A model generated the notes under the pieces. It searched no databases. It saw only the letters and a list, made by a program, of their open reading frames with translations, and was not told the origin of the DNA. The position numbers and the translations under genes were made by a program. Below are positions 52,924-61,965 of a stretch of 64,000 bases of DNA, in pieces. Each line of letters starts with the position of its first letter. Positions within the stretch are counted from its first letter, which is position 1. The DNA is taken from positions 5,507,501-5,571,500 of the forward strand of contig FSRD01000001.1 in NCBI GenBank assembly GCA_900129675.1, read 5' to 3'. This DNA is from Bradyrhizobium erythrophlei (GTDB lineage: Bacteria > Pseudomonadota > Alphaproteobacteria > Rhizobiales > Xanthobacteraceae).

Positions 52924-54567
52924 ATGGACTTCGATGCTGTACTGTTGCCGCCGCGCCGCGCCGCCATGATCGCGCAAGGCTTTTGGCGCGACCGGACCAT
53001 CAACGATGATCTGGACGCCTGCGCCGCATCGTGTCCCGACAAGCTGGCGCTGACAGCGGTGTCGATGGAAAGCGGCGAGGTCAGGCGCTTCACCTATCGG
53101 CAGATGGCCACAATGGCTGATCGTATCGCCATCGGCCTCTCGCGGCTCGGCGTTGGCCGGAACGATGTCGTGTCCATGCAGCTGCCGAACTGGTGGCAGT
53201 TCACGCTGACCTATCTCGCGTGCTCGCGCATCGGTGCCGTCATCAACCCCCTGATGCACATTTTCCGGGAGCGCGAGCTTTCGTTCATGCTGAGGCATGG
53301 CGCCAGCAAGGTCGTCATCGTGCCGAAGCAGTTCCGCGGCTTCGACCATGAGCAGATGATTGCCGGTCTCAAGCCGAGCCTTCCCGATCTGCAGCACGTC
53401 GTCGTCGTGGGAGGCGCAGGCGCCAACAGTTTCGAGAGGTTGCTCAGCGAGCCGAAGTGGGAAGACGCGCCGGACGCAAATGAGATCCTTGCGCGCCACC
53501 GTCCCGGCCCAGACGACATTACGCAGCTCATCTATACGTCGGGCACGACAGGAGAGCCCAAGGGTGTGATGCATTCCGCCAATACCACCATGGCGAACAT
53601 TATCCCCTATGCAGAACGGTTGCATCTCGGAGAAGACGACGTCGTCCTGATGGCCTCGCCGATGGCGCACCAGACCGGCTTTATGTACGGGCTGATGATG
53701 CCGATCATGCTGCGCGCCAGCCTCGTGCTGCAGGATGTCTGGGACGCGAAGAAAGCCATCGAGCTGATCCAGGCAGAGGGTGTCACGTTCACGATGGCAT
53801 CGACGCCGTTCCTCACCGACCTCGCGAAAGGTGTCGGCGAAGGAGGCCTGGATGTTCCGACGCTGCGCACCTTCCTGTGCGCCGGTGCGCCGATCCCCGG
53901 GCCGCTCGTCGAGCACGCGCGCAAGACGCTGGGTGCGAAGATCGTGTCGGCATGGGGCATGACCGAGAACGGCGCGGTGACGTTGATCAAGATCGATGAT
54001 GACGACGAGCGGGCCTTCAACACCTCGGGCTGTCCCTTGCCCGGCGCAGAGATTCGCGTCGTCGATGCAGAGGGCAAGCCGTTGCCTCGCAATGTGGAAG
54101 GTAGGCTCTTTGTGCGCTCCTGTTCCAATTTTGGCGGTTACCTGCACCGGCCCCAACTGAACAATACAGATGCTGAGGGATGGTTCGACACCGGCGACCT
54201 CGCCGAGGTTGATGATCAGGGCTACGTACGGATCACGGGCCGGTCGAAGGACGTGATCATTCGCGGTGGCGAAAATGTGCCAGTCGTGGAGATCGAGACA
54301 CTTCTCTACAAGCATCCCGCTATCAGCCAGGTTGCCATCGTAGCCTATCCCGACGAGCGGCTGGGCGAACGTGGATGCGCGGTCATCGTGCCGAAGCAGG
54401 GGCAGGCGATCGACCTGACCGCCGTGACGGATTTCCTCAAGGCACAGAAGGTCGCGCTTCAATACATCCCCGAGAAGCTGGTGGTTCTGAACGAAATGCC
54501 GGCGACGCCATCGGGAAAGATCCAGAAATTCAAACTGCGGGACATCGTCAAACAAGCCGCAGGTTAG
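52924..54567 (+). CDS. aliA: Cyclohexanecarboxylate-CoA ligase
   Basis: 547-residue acyl-CoA synthetase. AMP motif YTSGTTGEPKG; SAWGMTENGA; hinge ITGRSKDVIIRGGENVP; and C-terminal PSGKIQKFKLRD with the catalytic Lys. It activates cyclohexanecarboxylate with ATP and CoA, the entry step of the pathway. The context decides the substrate. GGAGGAATAGCC precedes the ATG. Confidence 0.8.
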   Translation: MDFDAVLLPPRRAAMIAQGFWRDRTINDDLDACAASCPDKLALTAVSMESGEVRRFTYRQMATMADRIAIGLSRLGVGRNDVVSMQLPNWWQFTLTYLACSRIGAVINPLMHIFRERELSFMLRHGASKVVIVPKQFRGFDHEQMIAGLKPSLPDLQHVVVVGGAGANSFERLLSEPKWEDAPDANEILARHRPGPDDITQLIYTSGTTGEPKGVMHSANTTMANIIPYAERLHLGEDDVVLMASPMAHQTGFMYGLMMPIMLRASLVLQDVWDAKKAIELIQAEGVTFTMASTPFLTDLAKGVGEGGLDVPTLRTFLCAGAPIPGPLVEHARKTLGAKIVSAWGMTENGAVTLIKIDDDDERAFNTSGCPLPGAEIRVVDAEGKPLPRNVEGRLFVRSCSNFGGYLHRPQLNNTDAEGWFDTGDLAEVDDQGYVRITGRSKDVIIRGGENVPVVEIETLLYKHPAISQVAIVAYPDERLGERGCAVIVPKQGQAIDLTAVTDFLKAQKVALQYIPEKLVVLNEMPATPSGKIQKFKLRDIVKQAAG

Positions 54568-54604
54568 CTCGCAGCACTCCACGCAACTGAGAAAGGAAAA
54601 GAAG

Positions 54605-55393
54605 ATGACGACTTATGAAGACATCATTTACGAGGAGCGTCCGAAAGGTGTTGCTCGTATCACAATCAACCGGCCGGAAAGTTACAATGCGTTCCGTGGC
54701 AAGACGGTCGAAGAGCTCATCCACGCATTTCAGCGCGCAGGCTGGGACAAGTCGATCGGCGTGATCGTTCTGACCGGCGCCGGCGACAAGGCGTTTTGCA
54801 CCGGTGGCGATCAGGGCGCGCATGACGGACAATATGACGGTCGCGGCACGATCGGACTGCCCATCGACGAGTTCCAGAGCGTCATCCGCGATATGCCCAA
54901 GCCGGTTATTGCCCGGGTCAACGGGTTTGCAATCGGCGGTGGCAACGTGCTTGCGACCATTTGCGATCTGACGATTGCTTCGGATCGCGCGCAATTCGGT
55001 CAGGTCGGGCCAAAGGTCGGGTCCGTCGATCCCGGATTCGGCACAGCCTATCTCGCGCGCGTTGTCGGCGAGAAGAAGGCCCGCGAGATCTGGTATCTGA
55101 ACCGGCGCTACAGCGCAGCACAGGCGGTCGAAATGGGGCTCGCCAACATCGCTGTTCCGCATGACGAACTCGATGCCGAGGTCGATCGCTGGTGCGAAGA
55201 ACTGCTGGAGCGCAGTCCGACGGCACTTGCGCTCGCCAAGCGCTCATTCAACGCGGATACCGAATCAATCCGCGGTATCGCCAGCATGGGCATGGCGGCG
55301 CTCAGCCTCTATTACGACACCGAAGAGTCGAAAGAAGGCGGCCGGGCGTATCGCGAGAAGCGCAAGCCTGACTTCCGCAAATTCGCTCGCTGA
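54605..55393 (+). CDS. badI: 2-ketocyclohexanecarboxyl-CoA hydrolase
   Basis: 262 residues, crotonase fold, closest in pattern to MenB/BadI: GDKAFCTGGDQGAHDGQYDG, quoted in part, then GRGTIGLP, and PKVGSVDPGFGTAYLARVVG. BadI opens the ring hydrolytically, giving pimeloyl-CoA. It is distinct from an ordinary enoyl-CoA hydratase because the hydratase Glu pair is not seen. Fourth gene of the operon, after a 37-base gap. Confidence 0.85.
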   Translation: MTTYEDIIYEERPKGVARITINRPESYNAFRGKTVEELIHAFQRAGWDKSIGVIVLTGAGDKAFCTGGDQGAHDGQYDGRGTIGLPIDEFQSVIRDMPKPVIARVNGFAIGGGNVLATICDLTIASDRAQFGQVGPKVGSVDPGFGTAYLARVVGEKKAREIWYLNRRYSAAQAVEMGLANIAVPHDELDAEVDRWCEELLERSPTALALAKRSFNADTESIRGIASMGMAALSLYYDTEESKEGGRAYREKRKPDFRKFAR

Positions 55394-55447
55394 TTGAATC
55401 AAGGCGCATAACGAGGCGCGTCTACGACGCGCTACAGGAATAGGACC

Positions 55448-56644
55448 ATGGCCACAACAACCGAGCGCGCCGCAGTCAATTGGGACGATCCGTTCATGCT
55501 CGACGAGCAGCTCACCGAAGACGAGCGCATGATCCGCGACACCGCGCGCGCCTATGCGCAGGACAGGCTGCTGCCGCGCGTCACCAAAGCCTATCTCGAA
55601 GAAAAGACCGATTGCGAGATTTTCCACGAGATGGGCGAGCTTGGCCTGATCGGCATCACGCTGCCGGAAGAATATGGCTGCGCCAATGCCAGCTACGTCG
55701 CCTATGGCCTCGTGGCCCGCGAGATCGAGCGCGTCGATTCCGGCTATCGCTCGATGAATTCGGTGCAGTCCTCGCTGGTGATGCATCCGATCTACGCCTA
55801 TGGCGATGAGAACCAGCGCAAGAAATATTTGCCGAAACTGGCCACCGGCGAGTGGGTCGGCTGCTTCGGCCTGACCGAGCCGGATGCCGGCTCCGATCCC
55901 GGCGGGATGAAGACCCGCGCCGAGAAGGTTTCGGACGGCTACCGGCTGACCGGCACCAAGACGTGGATTTCCAACGCGCCGATCGCCGACGTATTCGTGA
56001 TCTGGGCGAAATCGGCGGAACATAACAACCGGATCCGCGGCTTCATTCTGGAAAAGGGCATGAAGGGCCTGTCGGCGCCGAAGATCGGCGGCAAGCTCTC
56101 ACTTCGCGCGTCGGTGACCGGTGAGGTCGTGATGGAAGGCGTGGTGGTGCCGGAGAGCGCTCTATTGCCCAACGTGTCCGGCCTCAAGGGGCCGTTCGGC
56201 TGCCTCAACCGCGCCCGCTACGGCATTTCCTGGGGCGCGATGGGCGCTGCGGAAGACTGCATGCACCGCGCCCGGCAATACACGCTCGACCGCAAGCAGT
56301 TCAACCGGCCGCTGGCGGCAACGCAACTGGTGCAGAAGAAGCTCGCGGACATGCAGACCGAGATCGCGCTCGCCCTGCAGGCCTCATTGCGCGTCGGCCG
56401 CCTGATGGACGAAGGCAAGATGGCGCCGGAAATGATCTCGATCGTCAAGCGCAACAATTGCGGTAAGGCGCTCGACATCGCGCGCGTCGCCCGCGACATG
56501 CATGGCGGCAACGGCATCCAGATCGAATATCACGTGATGCGCCACACCGCGAATCTGGAGACCGTAAATACCTATGAGGGTACCCACGACGTCCACGCGC
56601 TGATCCTGGGCCGGGCCATCACCGGCATTCAGGCGTTTTCGTAA
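55448..56644 (+). CDS. gcdH: Glutaryl-CoA dehydrogenase
   Basis: 398 residues. FGLTEPDAGSDPGGM binds FAD; FGCLNRARYGISWGAMGAAE and NTYEGTHDVHALILGRAITG, with the catalytic Glu near 377, are characteristic of GcdH. It oxidises and decarboxylates glutaryl-CoA to crotonyl-CoA, downstream of pimeloyl-CoA beta-oxidation. It is the last gene of the operon and faces badR. GGAATAGGACC precedes the ATG. Confidence 0.9.
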   Translation: MATTTERAAVNWDDPFMLDEQLTEDERMIRDTARAYAQDRLLPRVTKAYLEEKTDCEIFHEMGELGLIGITLPEEYGCANASYVAYGLVAREIERVDSGYRSMNSVQSSLVMHPIYAYGDENQRKKYLPKLATGEWVGCFGLTEPDAGSDPGGMKTRAEKVSDGYRLTGTKTWISNAPIADVFVIWAKSAEHNNRIRGFILEKGMKGLSAPKIGGKLSLRASVTGEVVMEGVVVPESALLPNVSGLKGPFGCLNRARYGISWGAMGAAEDCMHRARQYTLDRKQFNRPLAATQLVQKKLADMQTEIALALQASLRVGRLMDEGKMAPEMISIVKRNNCGKALDIARVARDMHGGNGIQIEYHVMRHTANLETVNTYEGTHDVHALILGRAITGIQAFS

Positions 56645-56673
56645 GGCCGGTTACGGCCCGTGGCCTCGCGCGG

Positions 56674-57147
56674 CTAAACCTGTGACAATGTCCTCGTGAG
56701 GCGGTCGAGTAGTCGATAAAGCGCTACCTGGTCCTCGTGACTGAAGGTGCTCAGGGCGGCGGAGTAGAAAGCCTCAATGGGCTCCTGCATGCGGGCCCAG
56801 GTCGAGTTGCCTTCACCGGTCAGGCGAATGCGTTTGCTGCGACCGTCGTCCTTGTCCTTTATGCGCTTGATCCAGCCACGCCCCTCCAGCCTGTCGAGGA
56901 CGGCTGTGAGATTCTGTCGGCTGACATCAAGAAATTCGATCAGGTCCTTGACGGTCATTCCGCCTTCGCGGACGGGCGGCCGCGCGAGCGCGCCCAAAAC
57001 GGCCCATTGCTGGGTTGTGGTCCCGAACTTGCCGACGTAGCGGGTGCCTTGTTTATGCATCAGGTTCGATGCCTGATAGAGACGGAAAAATACCCGGTTT
57101 GCGACGTCAAACTCGACGCCGGTCTTCGCAACCGCAGCCAATGCCAT
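56674..57147 (-). CDS. badR: MarR-family regulator of CHC degradation
   Basis: 157 residues, MarR winged helix: GTTTQQWAVLGALARPP, MTVKDLIEFLDVSRQNLTAV, then LDRLEGRGWIKRIKDKDDGR with the wing Arg/Asp pattern. In R. palustris BadR represses badH until CHC-CoA accumulates. Here it is convergent with gcdH and its own promoter region shares sequence with the badH promoter, which suggests both are under its control. Confidence 0.8.
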   Translation of the reverse strand: MALAAVAKTGVEFDVANRVFFRLYQASNLMHKQGTRYVGKFGTTTQQWAVLGALARPPVREGGMTVKDLIEFLDVSRQNLTAVLDRLEGRGWIKRIKDKDDGRSKRIRLTGEGNSTWARMQEPIEAFYSAALSTFSHEDQVALYRLLDRLTRTLSQV

Positions 57148-57175
57148 TTTTTCGATCCTCGGAGAATTCGTTCGA

Positions 57176-57229
57176 ATTATAATAGCAATGTATTGATGAA
57201 TTTCATATCTGAAATTATATCATGCTATT
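57176..57229 (-). promoter_or_regulatory. badR promoter region with inverted repeats
   Basis: Minus-strand -10 TATAAT (57181-57176). Perfect inverted repeat AATTTCA-TATC-TGAAATT (57199-57216), flanked by AATAGCA (57181-57187) and TGCTATT (57223-57229). CAATGTATTGA (57186-57196) also occurs before badH. Likely BadR autoregulation. Confidence 0.55.
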
Positions 57230-57451
57230 GTTATAAATAGGTGGCCGGAGTGCTTGTAAAAATAGCCCTTTGAAATGTCGGCGGAATTTCCGCCCATGTC
57301 GCCCGGACTGATTTGGGTTGAGAGTCGAGTCCATTTTCGGATTTTCCGAAACAATCGGGCCCGCGGCTGGTCATATCCTAGCCAAGAGAGCTTCCATTTC
57401 TGGCCACGAATCGGGTTCACCAAGCCGTGACCATTGCGAGGGGGACGCATA

Positions 57452-57685
57452 ATGCGAGCACAGACGATTTGGAAGCCAGCCTGGCCGGTCAAGAAGAACG
57501 CGGAAATCGAGTGCCTTCACCTGGAGCTAGCTGCACTCAACGAGCGTATCGAGGAACTCGAGAAGCAGCATCCAGAAGCATCGAAGATCGAGGCACTAAG
57601 GGCAAGTGCGCTCGTGGTGGCGCGGCAGATTGATGAAATTCGCTGTTCGGACGCGAATGACTTCACCGATTTGCTCGCGAAGTAG
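57452..57685 (+). CDS. Small coiled-coil hypothetical protein
   Basis: 77 residues. ECLHLELAALNERIEELEKQ, then ALRASALVVARQIDEIRCSD, is heptad-rich and should form a helical hairpin. No known domain. The ATG at 57452 has only a weak ribosome-binding site. Plausible small gene. Confidence 0.5.
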   Translation: MRAQTIWKPAWPVKKNAEIECLHLELAALNERIEELEKQHPEASKIEALRASALVVARQIDEIRCSDANDFTDLLAK

Positions 57686-58374
57686 CCCCACTTTTCGGCG
57701 GCAATCGCCAGAGACCTGTGTCCAACTCGAACGTGTCGACCGGGTACCAGATATCGCTGTTCGCGCGATCGCTTGAAGATAAGAGATACGTGCTTTCTAA
57801 GCATCCGCCCTTCGCTATCTATATGTCGGGACTTCTTGCGCTCTCGGGGATCGGCTGCTGCCATTTGGAGCGTGCGAACTCGTGCATCTAAGTGGGGCCC
57901 GGCAGTGGCGGTATGCGCGTCGGCCAGTCGAGCAGGCGGATCCCCGATTACCAGTCGGTCCGGATCGGAGAAGGTTTCGATGCGGCAATAAGCGTAGGTT
58001 ATCTGGCCGACTCCAATCTCTCGCTCGGCGCATCGGCCCGATTCTGCCGCAAAGACGGTCGCGTGCCCTGCCTATCTGGAGTCCCACCGCATTCCCAAGA
58101 CTCCCGAAGAGCCCATCGCTCATGCCTGCCTGATGCATGGAACCGAATCTTGGAGATTCGTATCCGGTACCAGCGCCGCCGGATGACGTTGAGGCCATTT
58201 AGCCAAGTAACCAGCGCGAGCGTGCCTTCACGGGAGTCGCGCGAAGTGCTATTTTCAATATCTACACTGGTGCCGTGAGCTTGCCGTTGTGAGGGATAGA
58301 CAAAAATATCCCGACGCGGCAAATGCGTTTTGCGCGTGAGCGAGGGGGCGGCAAACTCTGAAAGGAGACCCTCC
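57686..58374. other. Long intergenic stretch
   Basis: About 690 bases. Open frames exist on both strands, but I recognise none. AAAGGAGACC at the right end belongs to the next gene. Confidence 0.35.
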
Positions 58375-58734
58375 ATGGCTCTTTATGCCTTGCAGACGGC
58401 TTACGCCCCTGTCGGGTGGGCAGCCCTGCTCAAAGATCCCCAGAACCGCATGGAGGCCGTCAAACCCGTGGTTCAACGGCTCGGCGGCAGTGTCGTCGAC
58501 GGCTGGCTGACATTTGGCGATTACGACGTGCTGGTGATCTGCCAGCTGCCGGACAATGTGAGCGCCACGGCGCTGTCCATGGCGATCTCAGCCGGCGGGG
58601 CGGTCAAGAGCGTCAAGACCACGCCGCTCATGACTTTCGACGAAGGGCTTGAGGCTCTCAAGAAGGCCAAGGACGCAGGATACACGCCGCCGCCTAGCGA
58701 AGTCCCGTACTTTGGCGTGTATCGCGGCGCGTGA
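58375..58734 (+). CDS. GYD-domain protein
   Basis: 119 residues, ferredoxin-like fold: ALQTAYAPVGWAALLKDPQN, then GDYDVLVICQLPDNVSATAL. The family is small and cytosolic, with no settled function. AAAGGAGACC precedes the ATG. The next gene, a RutE-like reductase, follows after 68 bases in the same direction. Confidence 0.75.
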   Translation: MALYALQTAYAPVGWAALLKDPQNRMEAVKPVVQRLGGSVVDGWLTFGDYDVLVICQLPDNVSATALSMAISAGGAVKSVKTTPLMTFDEGLEALKKAKDAGYTPPPSEVPYFGVYRGA

Positions 58735-58802
58735 CGCCTCGATGAGGTAGCGAGCTGTAACTTGAATTAAAAAGGGTAGCTTCAAGAGCGAGGAGGCATT
58801 TT

Positions 58803-59393
58803 ATGGCGACGCCGCTCGACGATTCCGCGCTTGACACGATCTTTCGCGAGGCGCGCACTCAAAACAAGTGGTTCGATAAGCCGGTTTCGCGTGAGCAACT
58901 CGCTGCCCTGTACGATCTGATGCGCTGGGGCCCGACCAGTGCGAACTGCTTCCCCGTGCGCATCGTGTTCGTAACGACTCCGGCGGCCAAGGAGCGACTA
59001 AAGCCCCTCGTCCTTGAGGGTAACCGGCAAAAGGTGACAGACGCGCCGGTGACGGCGATCATCGGTTACGACACCAGGTTCTACGACTGGCTGCCGCGCC
59101 TGTTTCCGCACGTTGATGCCAGATCCTGGTTTATCGACAAGCCCGGTTTTGCCGAAACAACAGCCTTCCGCAACAGCAGCCTGCAAGGCGCCTACTTTAT
59201 CATGGCGGCGCGGGCCATCGGGCTCGACTGCGGACCGATGTCCGGGTTCGACAATGAGGCTGTTGATCGCGAATTCTTCCCCGGTGGTCAGATCAAATCG
59301 AACTTTATCTGTGCCATCGGCTATGGCGATCCGGCGGGATTGCTTAACCGTCTGCCGCGTCCGGATATCAACGAGGTGTGCTCGTTCGTGTAA
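58803..59393 (+). CDS. RutE/HadB-type FMN nitroreductase
   Basis: 196 residues. Family pattern WGPTSANCFPVRIVFVTTPA, LEGNRQKVTDAPVTAIIGYD and GAYFIMAARAIGLDCGPMSG. RutE reduces malonic semialdehyde in pyrimidine breakdown; members of this family also act on other aldehydes or nitro compounds. No rut genes are nearby, so the substrate is open. AGGAGG precedes the ATG. Confidence 0.8.
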   Translation: MATPLDDSALDTIFREARTQNKWFDKPVSREQLAALYDLMRWGPTSANCFPVRIVFVTTPAAKERLKPLVLEGNRQKVTDAPVTAIIGYDTRFYDWLPRLFPHVDARSWFIDKPGFAETTAFRNSSLQGAYFIMAARAIGLDCGPMSGFDNEAVDREFFPGGQIKSNFICAIGYGDPAGLLNRLPRPDINEVCSFV

Positions 59394-59800
59394 CTGATGT
59401 GCGTGTGCAGCGTGATCGCGGCCGCCAGCAGACTCGTTTGAGTGTCAATCGGCGTTCAGGCGGCGGCGCGTGAACTTGTACATCGACCTACACCCGGAGC
59501 TTTCTGCTGATATGCGATCGGACGAGCCGAGCTCGGCTAGCCGTTCCCAGGCACAGGCCAAATGAACGCAGGGCCAGAGGCTGACGTTCGGCTTGCGCCG
59601 CAGGCGGGCGTTGCAGGAACATCTCATGTTGGGCCATGAACCGACGAAGCGCGAGGTCTGGTCTGAAGAGCAGAGCGGAACAGTTGTGCTCTCAATGGGT
59701 TCTTGGGCTCTTGGGCACGAAGCTGACGTGCCAGCGGTCCAAACGCATGTGCGTTCAGGAGGGAGAGACACAAAGACCGACGTGCCAGAGCAATTCGGGA
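59394..59800. other. Intergenic stretch
   Basis: About 400 bases with no recognised gene. Confidence 0.4.
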
Positions 59801-60238
59801 TCAGCGCTTAAATAGTATGGGCGCAAAAGGATTCCGCGTACGGGATCGACTATCGAAGCCCACAGGCAGTTTGTCGGCGCTGAAATTCGGCGCTGCGCGC
59901 TTCGACACAGGTGGCTGATCTTGGCTAAGGAAAAGCGTAGCCTCGAAGACAACACCCGGTGCCTGTTCGGCCGCTCCCGAGCATGAAGCCATCATGCCTT
60001 TGAAGGTGCCCGTGAGCTTTACCTCGACCTCGTCGATGCCGAACACGGTGGACGGGCCTGCGGCGTGCCTTTTGGTCGTCAGCGTAGCGGTGAATCGATT
60101 GTCATGAATTTCGTAGGAGCCGCCGTAGGTGAAGATGCTATCGCCACCCGATATTTTGCCATTTGCAAGATGGACGATGCCGGTGCCTTCTCCACGCGAA
60201 GTCCTAAACCATGCAGCATATTTGCCATCTTTTAGCAT
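59801..60238 (-). CDS. GrlR-like protein
   Basis: 145 residues. YAAWFRTSRGEGTGIVHLAN, then GDSIFTYGGSYEIHDNRFTA and PGVVFEATLFLSQ match the beta-sheet fold of the GrlR family. GrlR itself is a negative regulator of enteric type III secretion; relatives are scattered in rhizobia without known targets. The tail (about 110-145) is polar and variable. A single gene. No type III genes are in the window. Confidence 0.65.
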   Translation of the reverse strand: MLKDGKYAAWFRTSRGEGTGIVHLANGKISGGDSIFTYGGSYEIHDNRFTATLTTKRHAAGPSTVFGIDEVEVKLTGTFKGMMASCSGAAEQAPGVVFEATLFLSQDQPPVSKRAAPNFSADKLPVGFDSRSRTRNPFAPILFKR

Positions 60239-60323
60239 AGAAAAGTACTCGCACAGAGAGCGCTAACATTTGGTGCTTACCTGCGAGCGATACAATTAAT
60301 TGCTTAGGACGCGTCTCCGATAG

Positions 60324-60669
60324 TTAACGATTCACAAAAAGGGCAGCAAGAACTGCGATCGTACGGCTCAATGAAGGAGTTGAAGGCAAAATCGGGAACG
60401 GGCTGATCGTCATCACTGTGAATACCCGCCGCACCGCGTCAAGCTCCCGCTCATCGAGCGTTTCCATCACTGCGCGGACGGCTCGGGCCTGTTTGATCGC
60501 GGTCGGCTCTGTCACTTCGGCCTTGCGTATCGGGATGACCGCACCACCCATCGCGATCGCTACCGCGGTGAATTTTGCCGCGGCGTTGTTCCGGCGTGCC
60601 GTTCTTCGATCTCCGCGGGGAATGTACTCGGCGGGATACATCGTATGGGAATTTGATGATCTCGCTCAT
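60324..60669 (-). pseudogene. Small conserved gene with frameshift
   Basis: From the ATG at 60669 the frame reads MSEIIKFPYDVSRRVHSPRR, then SKNGTPEQ. Near 60585 the sense moves to another frame, NNAAAKFTAVAIAMGGAVIP, then RAVMETLDERELDAVRRVF. Together they resemble a small Bradyrhizobium protein that starts MSEIIKFPY and carries RRSKNGTPE. One inserted or two deleted bases explain it. Confidence 0.5.
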
Positions 60670-60815
60670 GCTTCGCCCTTCCCCAAACGGCCTTCCAAGG
60701 CGGTCGCCAGTTCCGACAAGCCGGTGGCGCGGATGTTGGCGCGGAAAAGCATCTCCAGCGCCGGCCCGGCATCCCCGAAATCGAAACCGACGTGACCGGC
60801 AAAAGGCGCGGCGAA
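60666..60815 (-). pseudogene. Small gene upstream, start codon lost
   Basis: The frame reads AFAAPFAGHVGFDFGDAGPA, then LEMLFRANIRATGLSELATA, ending TGA that overlaps the next ATG (ATGA). It looks coding, and the overlap fits a two-gene operon. A stop lies 19 codons upstream and no usable start follows it until an ATG inside the domain. Confidence 0.4.
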
Positions 60816-60965
60816 CGCTCTAGGTGTGTCGCTCTCGCAACGTCACAATTGTTCCATTGATCTTCGAGCCCCTTTTGACTTCACAGGGTGGCGAATGCGG
60901 AGTTTGATAATGGCGGACCTGGGGCAAGGGATTTCATCTCGAAGCCATTTTTGAGGCCGGGTTCA

Positions 60966-61006
60966 AGAGGCCGCTGTCCAGCGCCAGCGGTCTCTTCGTT
61001 TTGTTT
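60966..61006 (+). terminator. Rho-independent terminator
   Basis: AGAGGCCGCTG pairs with CAGCGGTCTCT around an 8-base loop, followed by a T-rich tract (TCGTTTTGTTTT). Yet no plus-strand gene is recognised upstream, so it may end a small RNA. Confidence 0.6.
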
Positions 61007-61028
61007 TATTTGCGGGAGGGGCCTTCCG

Positions 61029-61121
61029 ATGCCGACGCAAGTACGGACTCTCGCGACGTCAATCGGCTGGACAGCCGTCGTGGCCGTGATCCTGCTCTAT
61101 ATGATCTTCAGCCCTAGCTAA
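61029..61121 (+). CDS. 30-residue single-pass membrane protein
   Basis: GGGAGGGGCCTTCCG precedes the ATG. The product is MPTQVRTLATSIGWTAVVAV plus ILLYMIFSPS, one membrane helix with short ends. The good ribosome-binding site and the terminator just upstream support a separate small gene. Confidence 0.5.
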   Translation: MPTQVRTLATSIGWTAVVAVILLYMIFSPS

Positions 61122-61356
61122 TCCGGTAATGATCGCGACAGAATACCGCTCCACAGCTGGGCTGGGGGCTAATCGCGATGGAGCGGTAGCCAGAGGCTTT
61201 TGTCAGCAGCAGCACGGCCTCCGACCCGTCGCAAGTGCGACCGCGATTCGGGCTCGTTGAGGGCGAATGCAAGGAGTTTTTATCCGCCGAACAGATTCCA
61301 GATGATCCAGCGCTACGATCAGCAGCACGGCGAAGTTGTGCGGCGGCCGATGCGGT

Positions 61357-61503
61357 TCATTCCAGGACTTCGTATTCGAACGCCACGCCTTCCGGGTCAT
61401 TTTCCTGCAGCCACGTTTCCGCGGCGGCATCGCTCGCAAAGACCTTGAGATGGTTGCGGTCGCCCACCTGCTTGCCGATGTCGACGTAAAGCCAGACCGT
61501 CAT
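61357..61503 (-). CDS. Small conserved hypothetical protein
   Basis: 48 residues, MTVWLYVDIGKQVGDRNHLK, then VFASDAAAETWLQENDPEGV. This is a very common small protein of Bradyrhizobium, with no known function. The frame is open further upstream, but the ATG at 61503 matches the usual start. Confidence 0.7.
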   Translation of the reverse strand: MTVWLYVDIGKQVGDRNHLKVFASDAAAETWLQENDPEGVAFEYEVLE

Positions 61504-61699
61504 AGCTGGTCTCGTTTCAGCTTCCTGCGTCCCCAGTGGGGATCCTTCCGTGAAGTATTGAACTCGCGAACATGGTGGCCGATCCTTGCGGCCGGCCATT
61601 TTGCTAAGCAATGGTGCGAACTAAGAGGGGGCGCCTGAGCGCGCACGCAAGCTGTTCCCCACACAAGGGGATGGATTTCTAACGCAAATCGGACGGTGA

Positions 61700-61963
61700 C
61701 TACTGTTTTTCAACCGGTGGGATGGCTCCAGTCGCCCGTTCCGGCAATGATTGCGTTTCGGTGGATGCGGGGCCCCTTAGCTCCGATGCCACGCAATCAC
61801 CGGCCCAGAGCTTGGTGCCCTTGACCGTCCCGACGAGCTTGCAGCCCATTGGCTCTTTCGGCTTTGCCTGAGCCAGCGGCTTTTTGCCGATTTTGGGCGG
61901 TGGGCTTTGAGCGAATGCGGTTGCCGAAAAGCAGACCGTGATGAGAAACAGGATCGCCCGCAT
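61700..61963 (-). CDS. Small exported protein, cassette copy 2
   Basis: 87 residues with a signal peptide (AFAQ cut near 19), then KEPMGCKLVGTVKGTKLWAG and a second Cys. Paralogue of 35593-35853, with the most variable part in the last 25 residues. Same order and spacing to its upstream neighbour as in copy 1. Periplasmic, role unknown. Confidence 0.65.
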   Translation of the reverse strand: MRAILFLITVCFSATAFAQSPPPKIGKKPLAQAKPKEPMGCKLVGTVKGTKLWAGDCVASELRGPASTETQSLPERATGAIPPVEKQ

Positions 61964-61965
61964 TG

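Noticed and set aside
51709..54582. Two long minus-strand frames over aliB and aliA
   Set aside because: They mirror the coding phase of well-defined enzymes and have no motifs of their own.
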